Positions 54,861 to 64,000 of a stretch of DNA of 64,000 bases are shown piece by piece; the first letter of the stretch is position 1; every line of letters begins with the position of its first letter. Position numbers and translations under genes: made by a program. The DNA comes from Lepidonotus clava. Taxonomy: Eukaryota > Annelida > Polychaeta > Phyllodocida > Polynoidae. Where the stretch lies: the NCBI GenBank assembly GCA_936440205.1, contig OW387136.1, forward strand, positions 27,757,927 to 27,821,926. The letters run 5' to 3'. The notes below the pieces were generated by a model. That model did no database searches. It saw only the letters and a list, made by a program, of their open reading frames with translations, and was not told where the DNA came from.

Positions 54861-56488
54861 TCCAGGAACCGGAACTGGTCAATTCTTAAACTACATTTGG
54901 CAAGGAAAGATATTGTTTCTACGTGCACCATATAATGGGTTAATTTGTTCCCAGACAGAATACAAGCAATGTGATTCTTCTGATTATGTATTTATTCATA
55001 CTGAATCGAACTGAAGTCCTCACTACGTATTTTTTTAAACCTGAAGACCTCGTATTTCATGATAAACTAAATTGATCGTGAGGCAGATGCCTCATTTTTC
55101 AACTTGAACTCATTTACAACAAAACAACCACCCATTTCACATGAGCGTTGATTGCAAGCTTTAACCAAGATAATCCAGGCTAAAAGCACAGCAGAGGTCA
55201 ACGACTCCTTCCCACTACCGGTGGTGACTAGCAGACTATGGTGACGGCCGTGACCGGCGCTGTCACGATGAGTGTGACCACCTCCCTGGGGCCCTCATGT
55301 CGAGTGGGCAGACACGTGAGGGGCCACCCAGGAGGGCTGCATGCAGAAGAGACATGCTTTGTTTGCGTACTGGTTCAATTACAACAACAGTCAATCACAC
55401 TTAGGCTGGCAGTAGGTCGTGAGAGGTTCTCCAGCAGTTACGAAGCCAGTCCTCCTTATTAAGGACAGAACACCAAACGTGGGTTCATCTGGGGGGAAAC
55501 CTGGAGAATTTCCCAAGACATACGAATTTTTGGCTTTATATTTGCCACTCAGACATACCTTTATTTTTCCCGAACGCCCTCAATTATCATACCCCCGTCC
55601 ATGTATATATTATGATACACATGTATAGACCTATCTTCATCATATCGACTGCATCTTAGTAAAATTTATGTCTTGAAATAGATTGAAAAAAGTGGACATC
55701 ATAACAAGATGTCACATGGAGGGTCAGCACCCATTTATCACAGGGTGTGTCTCGTACGGTCCTAGTCATCCGATATTGACACAGCCGCATTTGCGGTCTT
55801 TCAGGTTTCCTGTCTGGTATTGGCATCTCCTAGACATGGTAGCAGACAGCACATCGATTTGCCCACGGTGATGTGTTTATGGCCGCTTACGGTGGATGCA
55901 ATACGCTAAAACAGCCAGGAATGTAGCTTTCATCTTATGGCATCTGTTTTAGATGGATTATTTGAATGCAAAACACAAAGGCAACTGTTCTGGTGATGAA
56001 GCGTTTATAACGGACAAAATACTCATCTCCATCATTTTTTTTAAAGCTAGTACACAGAGATCTATGTTTTCCCCACCAGACAATAGTTGCCAAAAAATAG
56101 GAAACAATTTGCTACTTTAAAATTGCTGTACCTGCATATATATATATACCCGCATAACGGATACGCTACCATTTAAACTTGAATCTAGTATTTACTTCAC
56201 TGCTTAAAGCAATGGGATTGACAACCTTTTATTTTATTTTAGGGTCATTATACATGCACAAAGGGGGTACGAGTTGGTTGAAGTTTTGGAAACTCTTGGA
56301 ATTATACAAACATACATGTACACATCCAATGCATGTGGGGGCCCGTTATATCTAAGATTCATGCCAAAGTAGTAAAATGAATGTAAAAAAATACTATCAT
56401 GCTTTAGTAACGATGAACATTATATATATTTGTCAGTGTGCTGAAGTTAAACTGACTGTCGTATTGAGAGATATAGATAGTAAGTCTA
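54861..56488. other. Intergenic stretch
   Basis: No exon was called. GC-richer patches at about 55190-55340 and 55690-55870 may be regulatory for the nearby promoter. Otherwise AT-rich with a short TA run near 56136. Confidence 0.4.
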
Positions 56489-56548
56489 TACATATATAAG
56501 GGACAGTTGTCCCTGGCCCGAGGTGTCCCTTATATCAGAAGTGCACTG
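56489..56548. mobile_element. Partial relative of the CAGTG-ended MITE
   Basis: Read on the minus strand, this begins CAGTGCACTTCTGATATAAG next to a TA and continues into a GGGACACCTCGGGCC region. The corresponding end of the 50.0-kb copy reads CAGTGTACTTCGGATATAG and then CACCTTGGGCGAGGGCC. An 11-bp stem, TATAAGGGACA with TGTCCCTTATA, forms its core. The opposite CAGTG end is not found, so the copy is partial or diverged. Confidence 0.6.
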
Positions 56549-57199
56549 TATCATAATTTCTGTGCGGTTCCACTTTAGGTGTCACCAATATGGCTTGGTG
56601 TAGTGCATGGGGCAGGAATTAGGGGGATTTCCCTGGGGATTTACCAGGAATTCCTGCTACTGTGCTATAAATAGAGAGTTGGTCAATCTCAGACAATGAC
56701 ATGGAAAAGCATTTTGTAAATGTTGTTAATGGTTACACAAAGATGATCCTAAATTTTATCGATTTTTCATCATGACTTACCATGCCCTAAGCTTGGTTTC
56801 CCTTCATCGTCACGGACAGCACAGTAAACGTTATGATGTGGTTTTAGATGTTTTAGGCACTCGCGAAATTGATCACGACCCTACATTACGTCGATCAATT
56901 TCATTGTACTTCGGGGTCTCACCAAAGTATGATCCCTATAGCTGTAACATTTAACAATCGTTTACACTAAATTATTCACTGAGAGGACATGAATGGACAC
57001 AGTGAAAAAAATCTTGATCATGTCTTTCCCCAATATAAAATACCCTATAAGCCTTTCTCAGTATGGCGCCCTGCTTGTGCTAGAGGTATACACCCCTAAC
57101 CTTTGTTTTAGGATATGGAGTCCAATGGGCCTAGGATAAAGGTTTTGGAAACAAGGCCTCTGCGGGAGGGTACACTGCGCAGGTTCGTGACAAAGATGT

Positions 57200-58418
57200 A
57201 AAGCTAACTCTCTCTTTCAGGCAACATGTTGTGGTTAAAGCCGCCTTGGTATAATGGAGGATCGATAGGAGAAGGGGGTATAGCTAGCCTTTTCCGAGCT
57301 TTGTGGAGATTCCTGGGTTTTCCCCTGAGCCCAAGACTCCATAGGCTAACTTGTTCCCAGCCTTCATCGTAGGTGGAATCGCTTGGAAACACCCATGAAT
57401 CCATCCCTTCCATCACAGCAGCCATCTTGGCAATATTGGTCTCCACCTGCGCCATTTTGTCTTTGATCCCGACTGCAATTAGGGTAATTTAGAATGACCC
57501 ATGGATGATTATCGTTAAAAAACTGTCCTGCTGCTCCAGAAAATTCTCATCCCCAATTAATTATGAGAAAATAAATCCCGGCTCTTCGGGCCCTGGCCAT
57601 TTCTGCCAACAAGCGCAAACTTTTCCATTGGGCTTTTCTTTCCAATTATTTTCTTCTCTGGTATATTGTTGATGCCGTGTGCAAAAGGAGATATTAGTCG
57701 TAATAACATGATAAAGGCTTTTATAATCACCGAACACTTTAAACTGATGTGTGTTCGACGTAGTGACAGATGAGCAATGATTCTGTGACGTTCCTCGGTA
57801 GTTCGGGGTTTCAGATTTCTACAACAGAGGGACGTGGGGATTGTTTCGGGTCTCAGCCGGACAGGGAATCCGGGCAAGAAACCGAGATGTGATATTTAGA
57901 GTCGTGCCTCGCGCACGAGGGGGGTTTGAGTGGATCGATCGGGAAATTGGTATTCGTCGACGGGGGAGGGGTGTATCAGCCGGGCTGGACTGAGGGGCCT
58001 CAGCCACCGGGCAGGGTACAGGCACTTCCGTTGACGGGTGGAGGACTGCGGGGGAGGAAAAGTGGTAGGGGGCAGGAGTAGGCCGTTTCTATCTCTCTAG
58101 TGCCGGTACTCTCTTCGGGGTCTACTGCGGACGATCCACCCTCGTTCTCGGTCCGCGGGGATGTTGGGCCGACGGTCACCTATTGTTTGGTAGCGTGGGG
58201 CCGAGCCGGTTGCGCCTTCGTTCCCCCGGATCCTGGGTTTCCGTTCCCTGTTTCGGGCCCTCGTGCCAGTCCGGTCCTTCGTTTTCGGGACTCCATCCGG
58301 GGCAGTTTCGGGCCTTCGTGCCCAGTTTCAGTCCTTCGGGCCTTTGGAACCCCGTCCTAAGTTTCGCCTAATTTCTTCTAACTTCTGCTATTTTACTTAA
58401 ACTTCTAGTCAATTAGCC
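57200..58418 (-). mobile_element. Gag-like relic of an LTR-type retroelement
   Basis: Directly inside the LTR at 58.4-58.7 kb, on the same strand, there is about 1.2 kb of GC-richer sequence with fragmentary open frames. They include a basic, Gly/Pro-rich start and a coiled-coil-like segment, VETNIAKMAAVMEGMD, near 57.4 kb. A coiled coil followed by acidic and tryptophan residues is typical of Gag-type proteins. The element is a fossil with several breaks and no pol region in the window. The left limit is approximate, and the family (Ty3-like or other) cannot be set. Confidence 0.4.
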
Positions 58419-58710
58419 TGTATTGGATCATCTTATCGGTTACCATAGGAGGAAGACACATGTTGACACAAGGAGTACTGTAAAGGAACTCATTTATTCT
58501 CAGGCCTCACCGCCCCTTTTATAGTCTAGTGGTCAGCCCTGATTGGCTGTCTCTGATCACGTGGTTACAAATGACGTCACTTCCGGTTTACTTTATCACT
58601 TCCGGTTTACATATTTCTCGGGACTCTCGGGTTTCGGGCTTTTACAATTTCGGGCCTTTTCGGGCCTTTTCGGGCCTTTCGGGTTTTTCGGGCTTTTCGG
58701 GCCCGTTACA
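58419..58710 (-). mobile_element. Long terminal repeat, minus strand
   Basis: On the minus strand the segment starts TGTAACGGGCCCG (58710) and ends near AATACA (about 58419). In order it has a CCCGAA-rich 10-bp minisatellite, two copies of TAAACCGGAAGTG, a TGACGTCA site, a CCAAT box, a TATAAAAG box (58523-58516) and AATAAA (58498-58493). This is the layout of an LTR with U3 promoter and R-region poly(A) signal. No second LTR and no target duplication were found, so the copy is partial and its age cannot be judged. The inner boundary is approximate. Confidence 0.6.
58651..58704. repeat. CGGGCCTTTT minisatellite inside the LTR
   Basis: About five units of the 10-bp word CGGGCCTTTT, the first two identical and the rest slightly diverged, lie at the U3 end of the LTR. 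Confidence 0.85.
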
Positions 58711-59329
58711 AAACATACTTTACTCTGTCGCATTATCTTACTTTTCATATTTCGGTCTTACCCATTGATGAATAGACATTCATCACAATTCCAAACAGTT
58801 ACACACCCGATTGTTTTAGTAGCATGTCAACAAGGTTGTATTACCATGTTTTTTGAACAAGTTACTTCTCACCCCTAAATAAGCAATTTTTTTTTATACG
58901 TATCGTTATACAAACTCTATGTTCCACTCTCTCCATCAATACTGGCGGCAAATCTTCTCAGTGCAGATATCCCTGACATTGCCCTTTTGAATTAATATTA
59001 GGCACACGATCTTTGGTATTGCTGATTTGGTTGTTGCAAAACCTTTGCTGATTATTAATTTTTTTTATAAGATAGGCCTAATGTACTTATGTACCATTCC
59101 CATTAGGCATGGTGTTTGTAATTGTTAGGTCCCCAGGGTAAATTCCCAAAGACTCAATGATAAATCACTGTTAGGATAAGGATATAAAGTCCTTTATTGT
59201 TTAAGTCTATCCAGTGGTATAAAATCTATCATCTTCCTGGAAAAAATAGACAAACAAAGGTTGAGCAAACCAGTGGTATTTATTAACAATTAAACACTGG
59301 AGCCATAACAGCCCCTGACAGAAAAAATA
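58711..59329. other. Intergenic stretch, possibly repeat-derived
   Basis: AT-rich sequence without an open frame of interest. The 59130-59330 part runs into the 3' end of the SINE and may be part of it or of an older insertion. Confidence 0.4.
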
Positions 59330-59612
59330 TAAAAAATTACAGGTCGGTCAGATAGGCCTAGTCTCTGCTGTGGTCAGTGGAGTAATGGTGGTAGTGGTTG
59401 GTCCAGCACTCTTACCACAGGTGGGGTATGTGTAGTTCTAACTCCAGAGGGTGCCACCATGGACCACAGTCAGTCTTTGGATTTTATATCTGGACAAGTG
59501 GCTTCGCCAGGCTGAAAAATGCTGGCAATGATGAACTCTTTGAGGATTGGAATCCACAACCTTTGGGTCTGGAGGAAAGGGTCCTAACCACTACACCATG
59601 ATGCCAGATGGA
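59330..59612 (-). mobile_element. tRNA-derived SINE
   Basis: The minus strand begins with a tRNA-like head. The A box TGGTGTAGTGGTTA lies at 59598-59585 and the B box GGTTGTGGATTCCAATCC at 59561-59544, with the spacing of a tRNA. The head resembles tRNA-Glu-type genes, but the anticodon arm is degenerate. An unrelated body of about 200 bp follows, then an AT-rich TTTTTTATATTTTTTC tail near 59330. This is the structure of a SINE with an internal RNA polymerase III promoter. The body family is not recognised. Confidence 0.75.
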
Positions 59613-60575
59613 GGATGAGGCTGGGCTGGAGGTCGGGCCCCCTTAACCTAGACGTACAAGGAAACACACAAGATAGGCCCTATTCTAAGACATGTATATG
59701 AAACTATATGTATACACTAGAAAACATAGATATAGCAACCCAGGGGCACAACATAGTAATAACGAAAGTTATGGCAGCCCAACATAACAGTAGCACCAAA
59801 GGTTTTGAAGGTGTCCAACTGTATTTGCATGACGGTGTCACCCCTATCATTATGAGCATGGTCCCTGCGCTCAACTCTTGAGAGTGTAACAGTGTAATTT
59901 AGCAGGGTACCTGGCACTACATCGCATAGTACAATACAGAACTTGGTTTTGTAACGAATTAATGGATTAGAACTTCAGGATTTTGTATACAGAGAAGAGT
60001 TTTTACCATGTGTGATAAGTGGAGTTATTTGAATACCTGTATTTGAACATGAATATGGCATTGATACTACATCTTACAGTGAGAAATCAACATTCTCTTA
60101 CAAGTGAGTTACTCTGTCATTATTCTTGAAAGCCGAACTAAGAATGACTAGGAGGTGGGAGCAGCGGAGGCTCTCTCCTGAATCAAACACCAATACAAAG
60201 AAGAAGACAACAGACCAGTGAACAGTGAACATTCAAGAGCTATCCATAAATTAATGTAAAACAGTCTAAATCTGTGAACAGTGGTGAACGTTTATCAAAA
60301 CCGACAATAGTTAAAAAATAATTGTACCTCAGACATATTGTTCTGAAAGAATATTTTGATACGTCAAATACTTTTCTAGAAATATCCATACTCTATCACG
60401 AAACAAAGAATCATTTTGTGTATGCATTATTATGATAATTATTTCTCCAAGCGGATCTGCTCAGCAGAGATATCTAAGTTGATCCCAATTTTTGAAAATG
60501 CCAATTCTGACTGCATATAACTTTTCTGACACGCCAACCTGTTGTCACATTTTCCTGTGTTTTTCCTTGTCACAG
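59613..60575. other. Presumed intron/flank left of the plus-strand terminal exon
   Basis: AT-rich sequence. If the exon at 60576 is real, this is the last intron of its gene. I found no convincing upstream exon with a matching donor between 54.5 and 60.5 kb. Confidence 0.4.
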
Positions 60576-60734
60576 TTCCAAGTAATTTCTCCTCACGTGC
60601 AGAGTTTCCATTTCGACCCTGACCACCCGTCGTTCACCATGTTTATTGGTTTCCCCTCAGTCAAGCACACCCTCCTGTTGGCCAACCCATGCAGAGGCCC
60701 CGTCTACCGTAAAGTGATAAGGCCGAGGCAATAA
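60576..60734 (+). CDS. 3'-terminal exon of an unidentified plus-strand gene
   Basis: A very good acceptor, TCCTGTGTTTTTCCTTGTCACAG, is followed by a frame of 52 residues ending in TAA. The other two frames close at once or within 15 codons. The product contains SFHFDPDHPSFTMFIGFP, then a hydrophobic LLLANPC segment, and ends in the basic VYRKVIRPRQ. It reads like a conserved C-terminus, but I do not recognise the family. Codon use is balanced, unlike the AT-rich surroundings. A variant poly(A) signal, ATTAAA, lies 116 nt downstream. The rest of the gene must lie to the left, on the strand opposite to the SAMD5-like gene, and I could not find its exons. Confidence 0.6.
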   Translation, partial: FQVISPHVQSFHFDPDHPSFTMFIGFPSVKHTLLLANPCRGPVYRKVIRPRQ

Positions 60735-60849
60735 TAGCTTTTATCCTAATTCCAGTTCAAAATAGTTAATAACACTTAAGATTATGCGATGTTTATTGTA
60801 TTTTGTACTATAATGAAAAGGGTTGATTATTTTTTATCAAAAGCATGTT

Positions 60850-60855
60850 ATTAAA
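60850..60855 (+). terminator. Candidate ATTAAA polyadenylation signal
   Basis: ATTAAA, the commonest variant of AATAAA, lies 116 nt after the stop codon of the terminal exon at 60576-60734. Confidence 0.35.
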
Positions 60856-62048
60856 AGAATGAAGAATGAGAAATTGAATGAAGCTAACAATTAATTTTGA
60901 CTTTTTTTGTCCCTCAGATTTTGATTTTCGTTTCCAATGATAGGACTATTCATTATTCATTGAAGTGTATGTATATAAAGGTCAATGAATCAAGCCGACT
61001 TTATCAGGTATAGTTAAAAAGCTTTTACTATCCTTCATACAAATATATTTAGAAATTTGCTCTGTTTGAGGTACATGCAACGCGGCATGTGTTTTTTCAG
61101 TTTTTGTGTGTGGCTATTTCTGTGTAAAATTGTGATCATATCGGCTATCATGATTTCTTCGAATCATTATACGACCGTTACCATGATTGCCATGATTGGA
61201 AAAATAGAGAGAATTTTGATAAAGCTGTACAGTTACAATTACACTACGTGCTGAAGCCATAGAGTTCATCAAGTGAGTGGCTAGTAATACAACTTGTGAT
61301 GTGAACAGTGAGGCCAGTGATTAGGGCAGTGACATAATCCGCCAACAGCAACTAAGCCCTGAGTTATGCATGGACTATCACACACCGAGAATCCTACATA
61401 TGTAGGGATTTGATAGTGTATGCAGCAGCTAGAGCAAGCATGGTAGTTACAGTGATTAGACTGACATGATAAGTATGAACTTGGTGGAATGTAAACCTTG
61501 AGGTGGTGGACAGTGGGATTACTGGGATTGTGACTTTACGTTACTGTATAAAATGGAGTGTGAACCATCATGAGTGATATTGTGACTAGGCCTAACCCTG
61601 GATCAAATAATCACATGTCCTCTTTCAAATGCGTGATGTCATTTTGTCTTAAAAGAACTACTGGCACGAACGAACACAAGGACAGAGACAATGACGGAAG
61701 ATATATCCATACTAAATTAACATAATACTAAGGACTAAGATATGACCTAATGAACCGAGCTACTAATGAATACTCAATATAGAAAAAAGCAAAGAAATTA
61801 TGCTGTACAACCAAACTAAAATAACTTCAGAATTTTAGAAGACAGTTGCCCCTCTGGATGATCGTTACACTTAAGCTTCCTCATTCTAAATTCATGATGT
61901 TTGAATAAAGAGGGGGCGTAAAGGCTGCTAAATGTGGTCCACCATATGCCCTTTTCATTTAGAGGTATCTAATTTATATTGGAGTTAGGGATTGATATAT
62001 GAGGTGTTTGTGTGTCATTGTCTGCGTGTACACGTAACAGTTACCTTT
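60856..62048. other. Intergenic AT-rich stretch
   Basis: I see no exon, RNA gene or clear repeat in this stretch. Confidence 0.5.
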
Positions 62049-62100
62049 GGGGGGGGGCATCCCCCCCCCCCAACAGTGCCAAGAGTACCACCCCCCCTCC
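62049..62100. repeat. Poly(G)/poly(C) inverted pair
   Basis: Nine G residues (62049-62057) and eleven C residues (62061-62071) are separated only by CAT, giving a G/C foldback, and a second C-rich run follows near 62090. It resembles the G/C-run ends of the repeats at 16.6, 23.2 and 44.4 kb, but the flanking words differ. Confidence 0.6.
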
Positions 62101-63229
62101 CACCCAAGTGCAAAAATAGTATGAGCAGGGTTATATATATATAATATAATTGTGACCAATCGTGGGAATTGGTGTCCTAGAGGGTGAAAGTAAGAATTTC
62201 AATTTACAAATGCACCTTTACAACAATGCAAACCGTTTATAAATATTCCTCATATAGGCTGAGATATGGGAGTTTGAAATCCCCTACTTGGTATACACCA
62301 GCACTCCCCCGTTTTACCATTTACATTCCATTTCCAAATTATAGCCCATTGAACCAAACCATATTTCAGTTAAAATGTACAATTTTCTTTATTGTCACAA
62401 TTGTTCAAAATACAATAACTTTTCACACAGATTTTCACATCAAATAACACTTTTTACTACTGGGAAGTGAAAAATGTTTACTACCAAACTTGACAAAAAT
62501 ATTCTATGCAATCTAAACATTACATTTTCTGTTGCCATGGTAACATGGCAATATTCCTTATCATAACGCCCTTTTTAAAAAGGACGTTCCTTGTAGAATT
62601 ACCCATAATGCAATTTTCATAAATAAATTGTATGTTTTTGTGCTCATAATCTAAATATCTGGAAAATTCTGTCCGGGTCACATTTCTTAAGAAAATATGC
62701 ATTATTAGCTTATTTTCATCAATAACTCACTTAATAATGGACTTAGAACAAAATGACCAATATCCCACTAGGTCACCAAATCCCATGACTGGTCATATAT
62801 ATATATATATATATATATATATGGGCTCAAACCCCATACAAAGCATATCGTGCCCCAATATTCTTGCCTAGGAGGCTGACTAGCCCTGTAATCTTAACTA
62901 AAAATTGAAATTTCAGCATTGATTATCTAAACCTATACCTACAATTTCTCTCTTAAATTCTTTAAATTGAAATTTTCAACATGGTGTCATGCACGACATG
63001 ACCCCCTCCCAACTTGTCATGCCTAGTCTTGAAAGCATGATTCCCCCCCCCCCCCCTTTCTGCGTGATGTCATTTATGGATGGCGCCTTTTTCCTTTTGT
63101 TCTATTTCTATTGTTTTAATACCATTTTCAAATGTAATGTAATTAGGACATAAATGTGCTCACTTCCCTATGCTATAAAATATTTTGTGAGGCGAGACCT
63201 AAACAAAATAATTATTTTAACGGTTCCGC
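62101..63229. other. Intergenic AT-rich stretch with a (TA)n run and a poly(C) tract
   Basis: The stretch contains a pure TA run of about 14 units at 62795-62822 and a 14-bp C tract at 63043-63056. No exon was recognised. Confidence 0.6.
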
Positions 63230-63330
63230 TGACGTCACCGCGCCGTAACCATGGCTCCGGCCAACTTGTTGTCACGTCACTATAAATACTGGGACGCGTT
63301 ACAGATCTCCATTCTCGTTCCAACCACCAT
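63230..63330 (+). promoter_or_regulatory. Promoter of the gag-like element at the right edge
   Basis: A TGACGTCA (CRE-type) site at 63230-63237 is followed by TATAAATA at 63281-63288. A start near 63310 would leave a leader of about 140 nt before the ATG at 63454. Its position directly upstream of the open frame supports a promoter role, probably as the element's own terminal promoter. Confidence 0.5.
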
Positions 63331-63390
63331 CCAAGCAACATCTCCAGCACTCTCCCTTAAGGGGTTTAGGGAGTTTTAGTACGACTATTT

Positions 63391-63430
63391 AACGCATTTA
63401 ACGCATTTTCTAACGCATTATCAACGCATT
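63391..63430 (+). repeat. Four copies of AACGCATT in the leader
   Basis: AACGCATT occurs at 63391, 63400, 63412 and 63423, just upstream of the gag-like open frame. Confidence 0.8.
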
Positions 63431-63453
63431 AGAGGTTCCTCTACGCGCCAACT

Positions 63454-64000
63454 ATGGGCAGGAGGCAGAGAAAAAATAATCTTTGCAAGAAATGTGGGGT
63501 GAGACATGAAGCTCCAACAGGCAAGAAATGTGAGCGTACCGATACCTTGGTAGTGTCAGTGGATTCTGATGCTGCAGGAGAAGATGGTGGTGGGGCGAAG
63601 AGGGGTCGTAGCCGTTCGGGTATGATGCGGGGTTCATCGTCCTCGACGAGCCCAAAAGCAGTCCGGCATCAAGTCCCAACGGACAGGATGAATGACAGGA
63701 TGACAAGAATGGAACGTACCGTTACCTGCATGGCAGCAACCGTTCAACAACTGGCGGAGGCCAGCAGGAAGGTTTCAAGAGGGGTCCATGGGTCATCAGA
63801 CTACGCCGACTCATCATCGGAAGAGGTCTGGCAAGAGGTGAAGAAGAAAACCAAGTCAAGACGGCAACAGCGCCCATCTAGAAACAAGGAGCGTTCCGCA
63901 ACGAGTTCAGACCGTTCTCGGACGTCCTCTGGCAGCCCCTCCTCCTCACCTGAAACAAAAAAAGGTAAAACAAAGAATTTTGCCCAAAAGAGATTCTGTA
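63454..64000 (+). mobile_element. Gag-like open frame of a retroelement, cut by the window edge
   Basis: The frame starts at an ATG at 63454 and is open for all 182 visible codons, running off the window. The start MGRRQRKNNLCKKCGVRH leads into a compact Cys/His cluster, C11-x2-C14-x3-H18-x7-C26, a zinc-knuckle-like spacing. Ser/Gly/Arg-rich sequence follows, then a short coiled-coil-like stretch, RMNDRMTRMERTVTCMAATV, and a basic SSS-rich region with EEVWQEVKKKTKS. An N-terminal zinc cluster plus coiled coil is a pattern I associate with DIRS or other LTR-kin Gag proteins in marine invertebrates. No tRNA-type primer site (TGG...) is visible between promoter and ATG, which fits DIRS better than a classical LTR element. 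It looks whole as far as it can be seen. A host gene is a less likely alternative. Confidence 0.5.

Overview
The window looks like nuclear DNA of an animal, most likely a marine invertebrate (deuterostome or lophotrochozoan; I cannot narrow it further). The reasons are an AT-rich background with scattered GC-richer islands, spliceosomal exons separated by kilobase to tens-of-kilobase introns, dinucleotide microsatellites, many long poly(G)/poly(C) tracts, short TA-flanked inverted-repeat elements, a tRNA-derived SINE and LTR-type retroelement remains. There are no bacterial-style operons, and almost every small open frame in the window is chance.

The one gene I recognise is a SAM-domain adaptor of the SAMD5/SASH1 group on the minus strand. 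Its first coding exon (53453-54475) holds the SAM domain, alanine- and proline-rich linkers and a conserved C-terminal block. Exon 2 (19223-19357) lies 34 kb downstream and continues the family alignment without a gap. Two further exons (17532-17636 and about 15312-15494) follow with matching splice phase and add a proline-rich tail with two Tyr-x-Asp-Pro motifs. A stop codon and an AATAAA hexamer make 15.2-15.5 kb a plausible 3' end. The region from 1 to about 15.2 kb is then the downstream flank. The 34-kb first intron holds microsatellites, MITE-like repeats, several GC-richer islands that may be regulatory, and a few open frames of doubtful status.

To the right of the gene's 5' end (54.5-64 kb) the sequence is mostly repeats: a short CAGTG-ended MITE relative, an LTR with adjoining gag-like relic on the minus strand (about 57.2-58.7 kb), a tRNA-derived SINE (59.3-59.6 kb), and at the right edge a gag-like open frame of a retroelement that runs off the window (63454-64000). 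A well-formed 3'-terminal exon of an unidentified plus-strand gene sits at 60576-60734.

I found no clearly new biological system. The items most worth a second look are the tyrosine-motif tail of the SAMD5-like protein, a 30-bp perfect palindrome flanked by 7-bp direct repeats at 23212-23255, the unidentified terminal exon at 60.6 kb, and three coding-like open frames inside the long intron.
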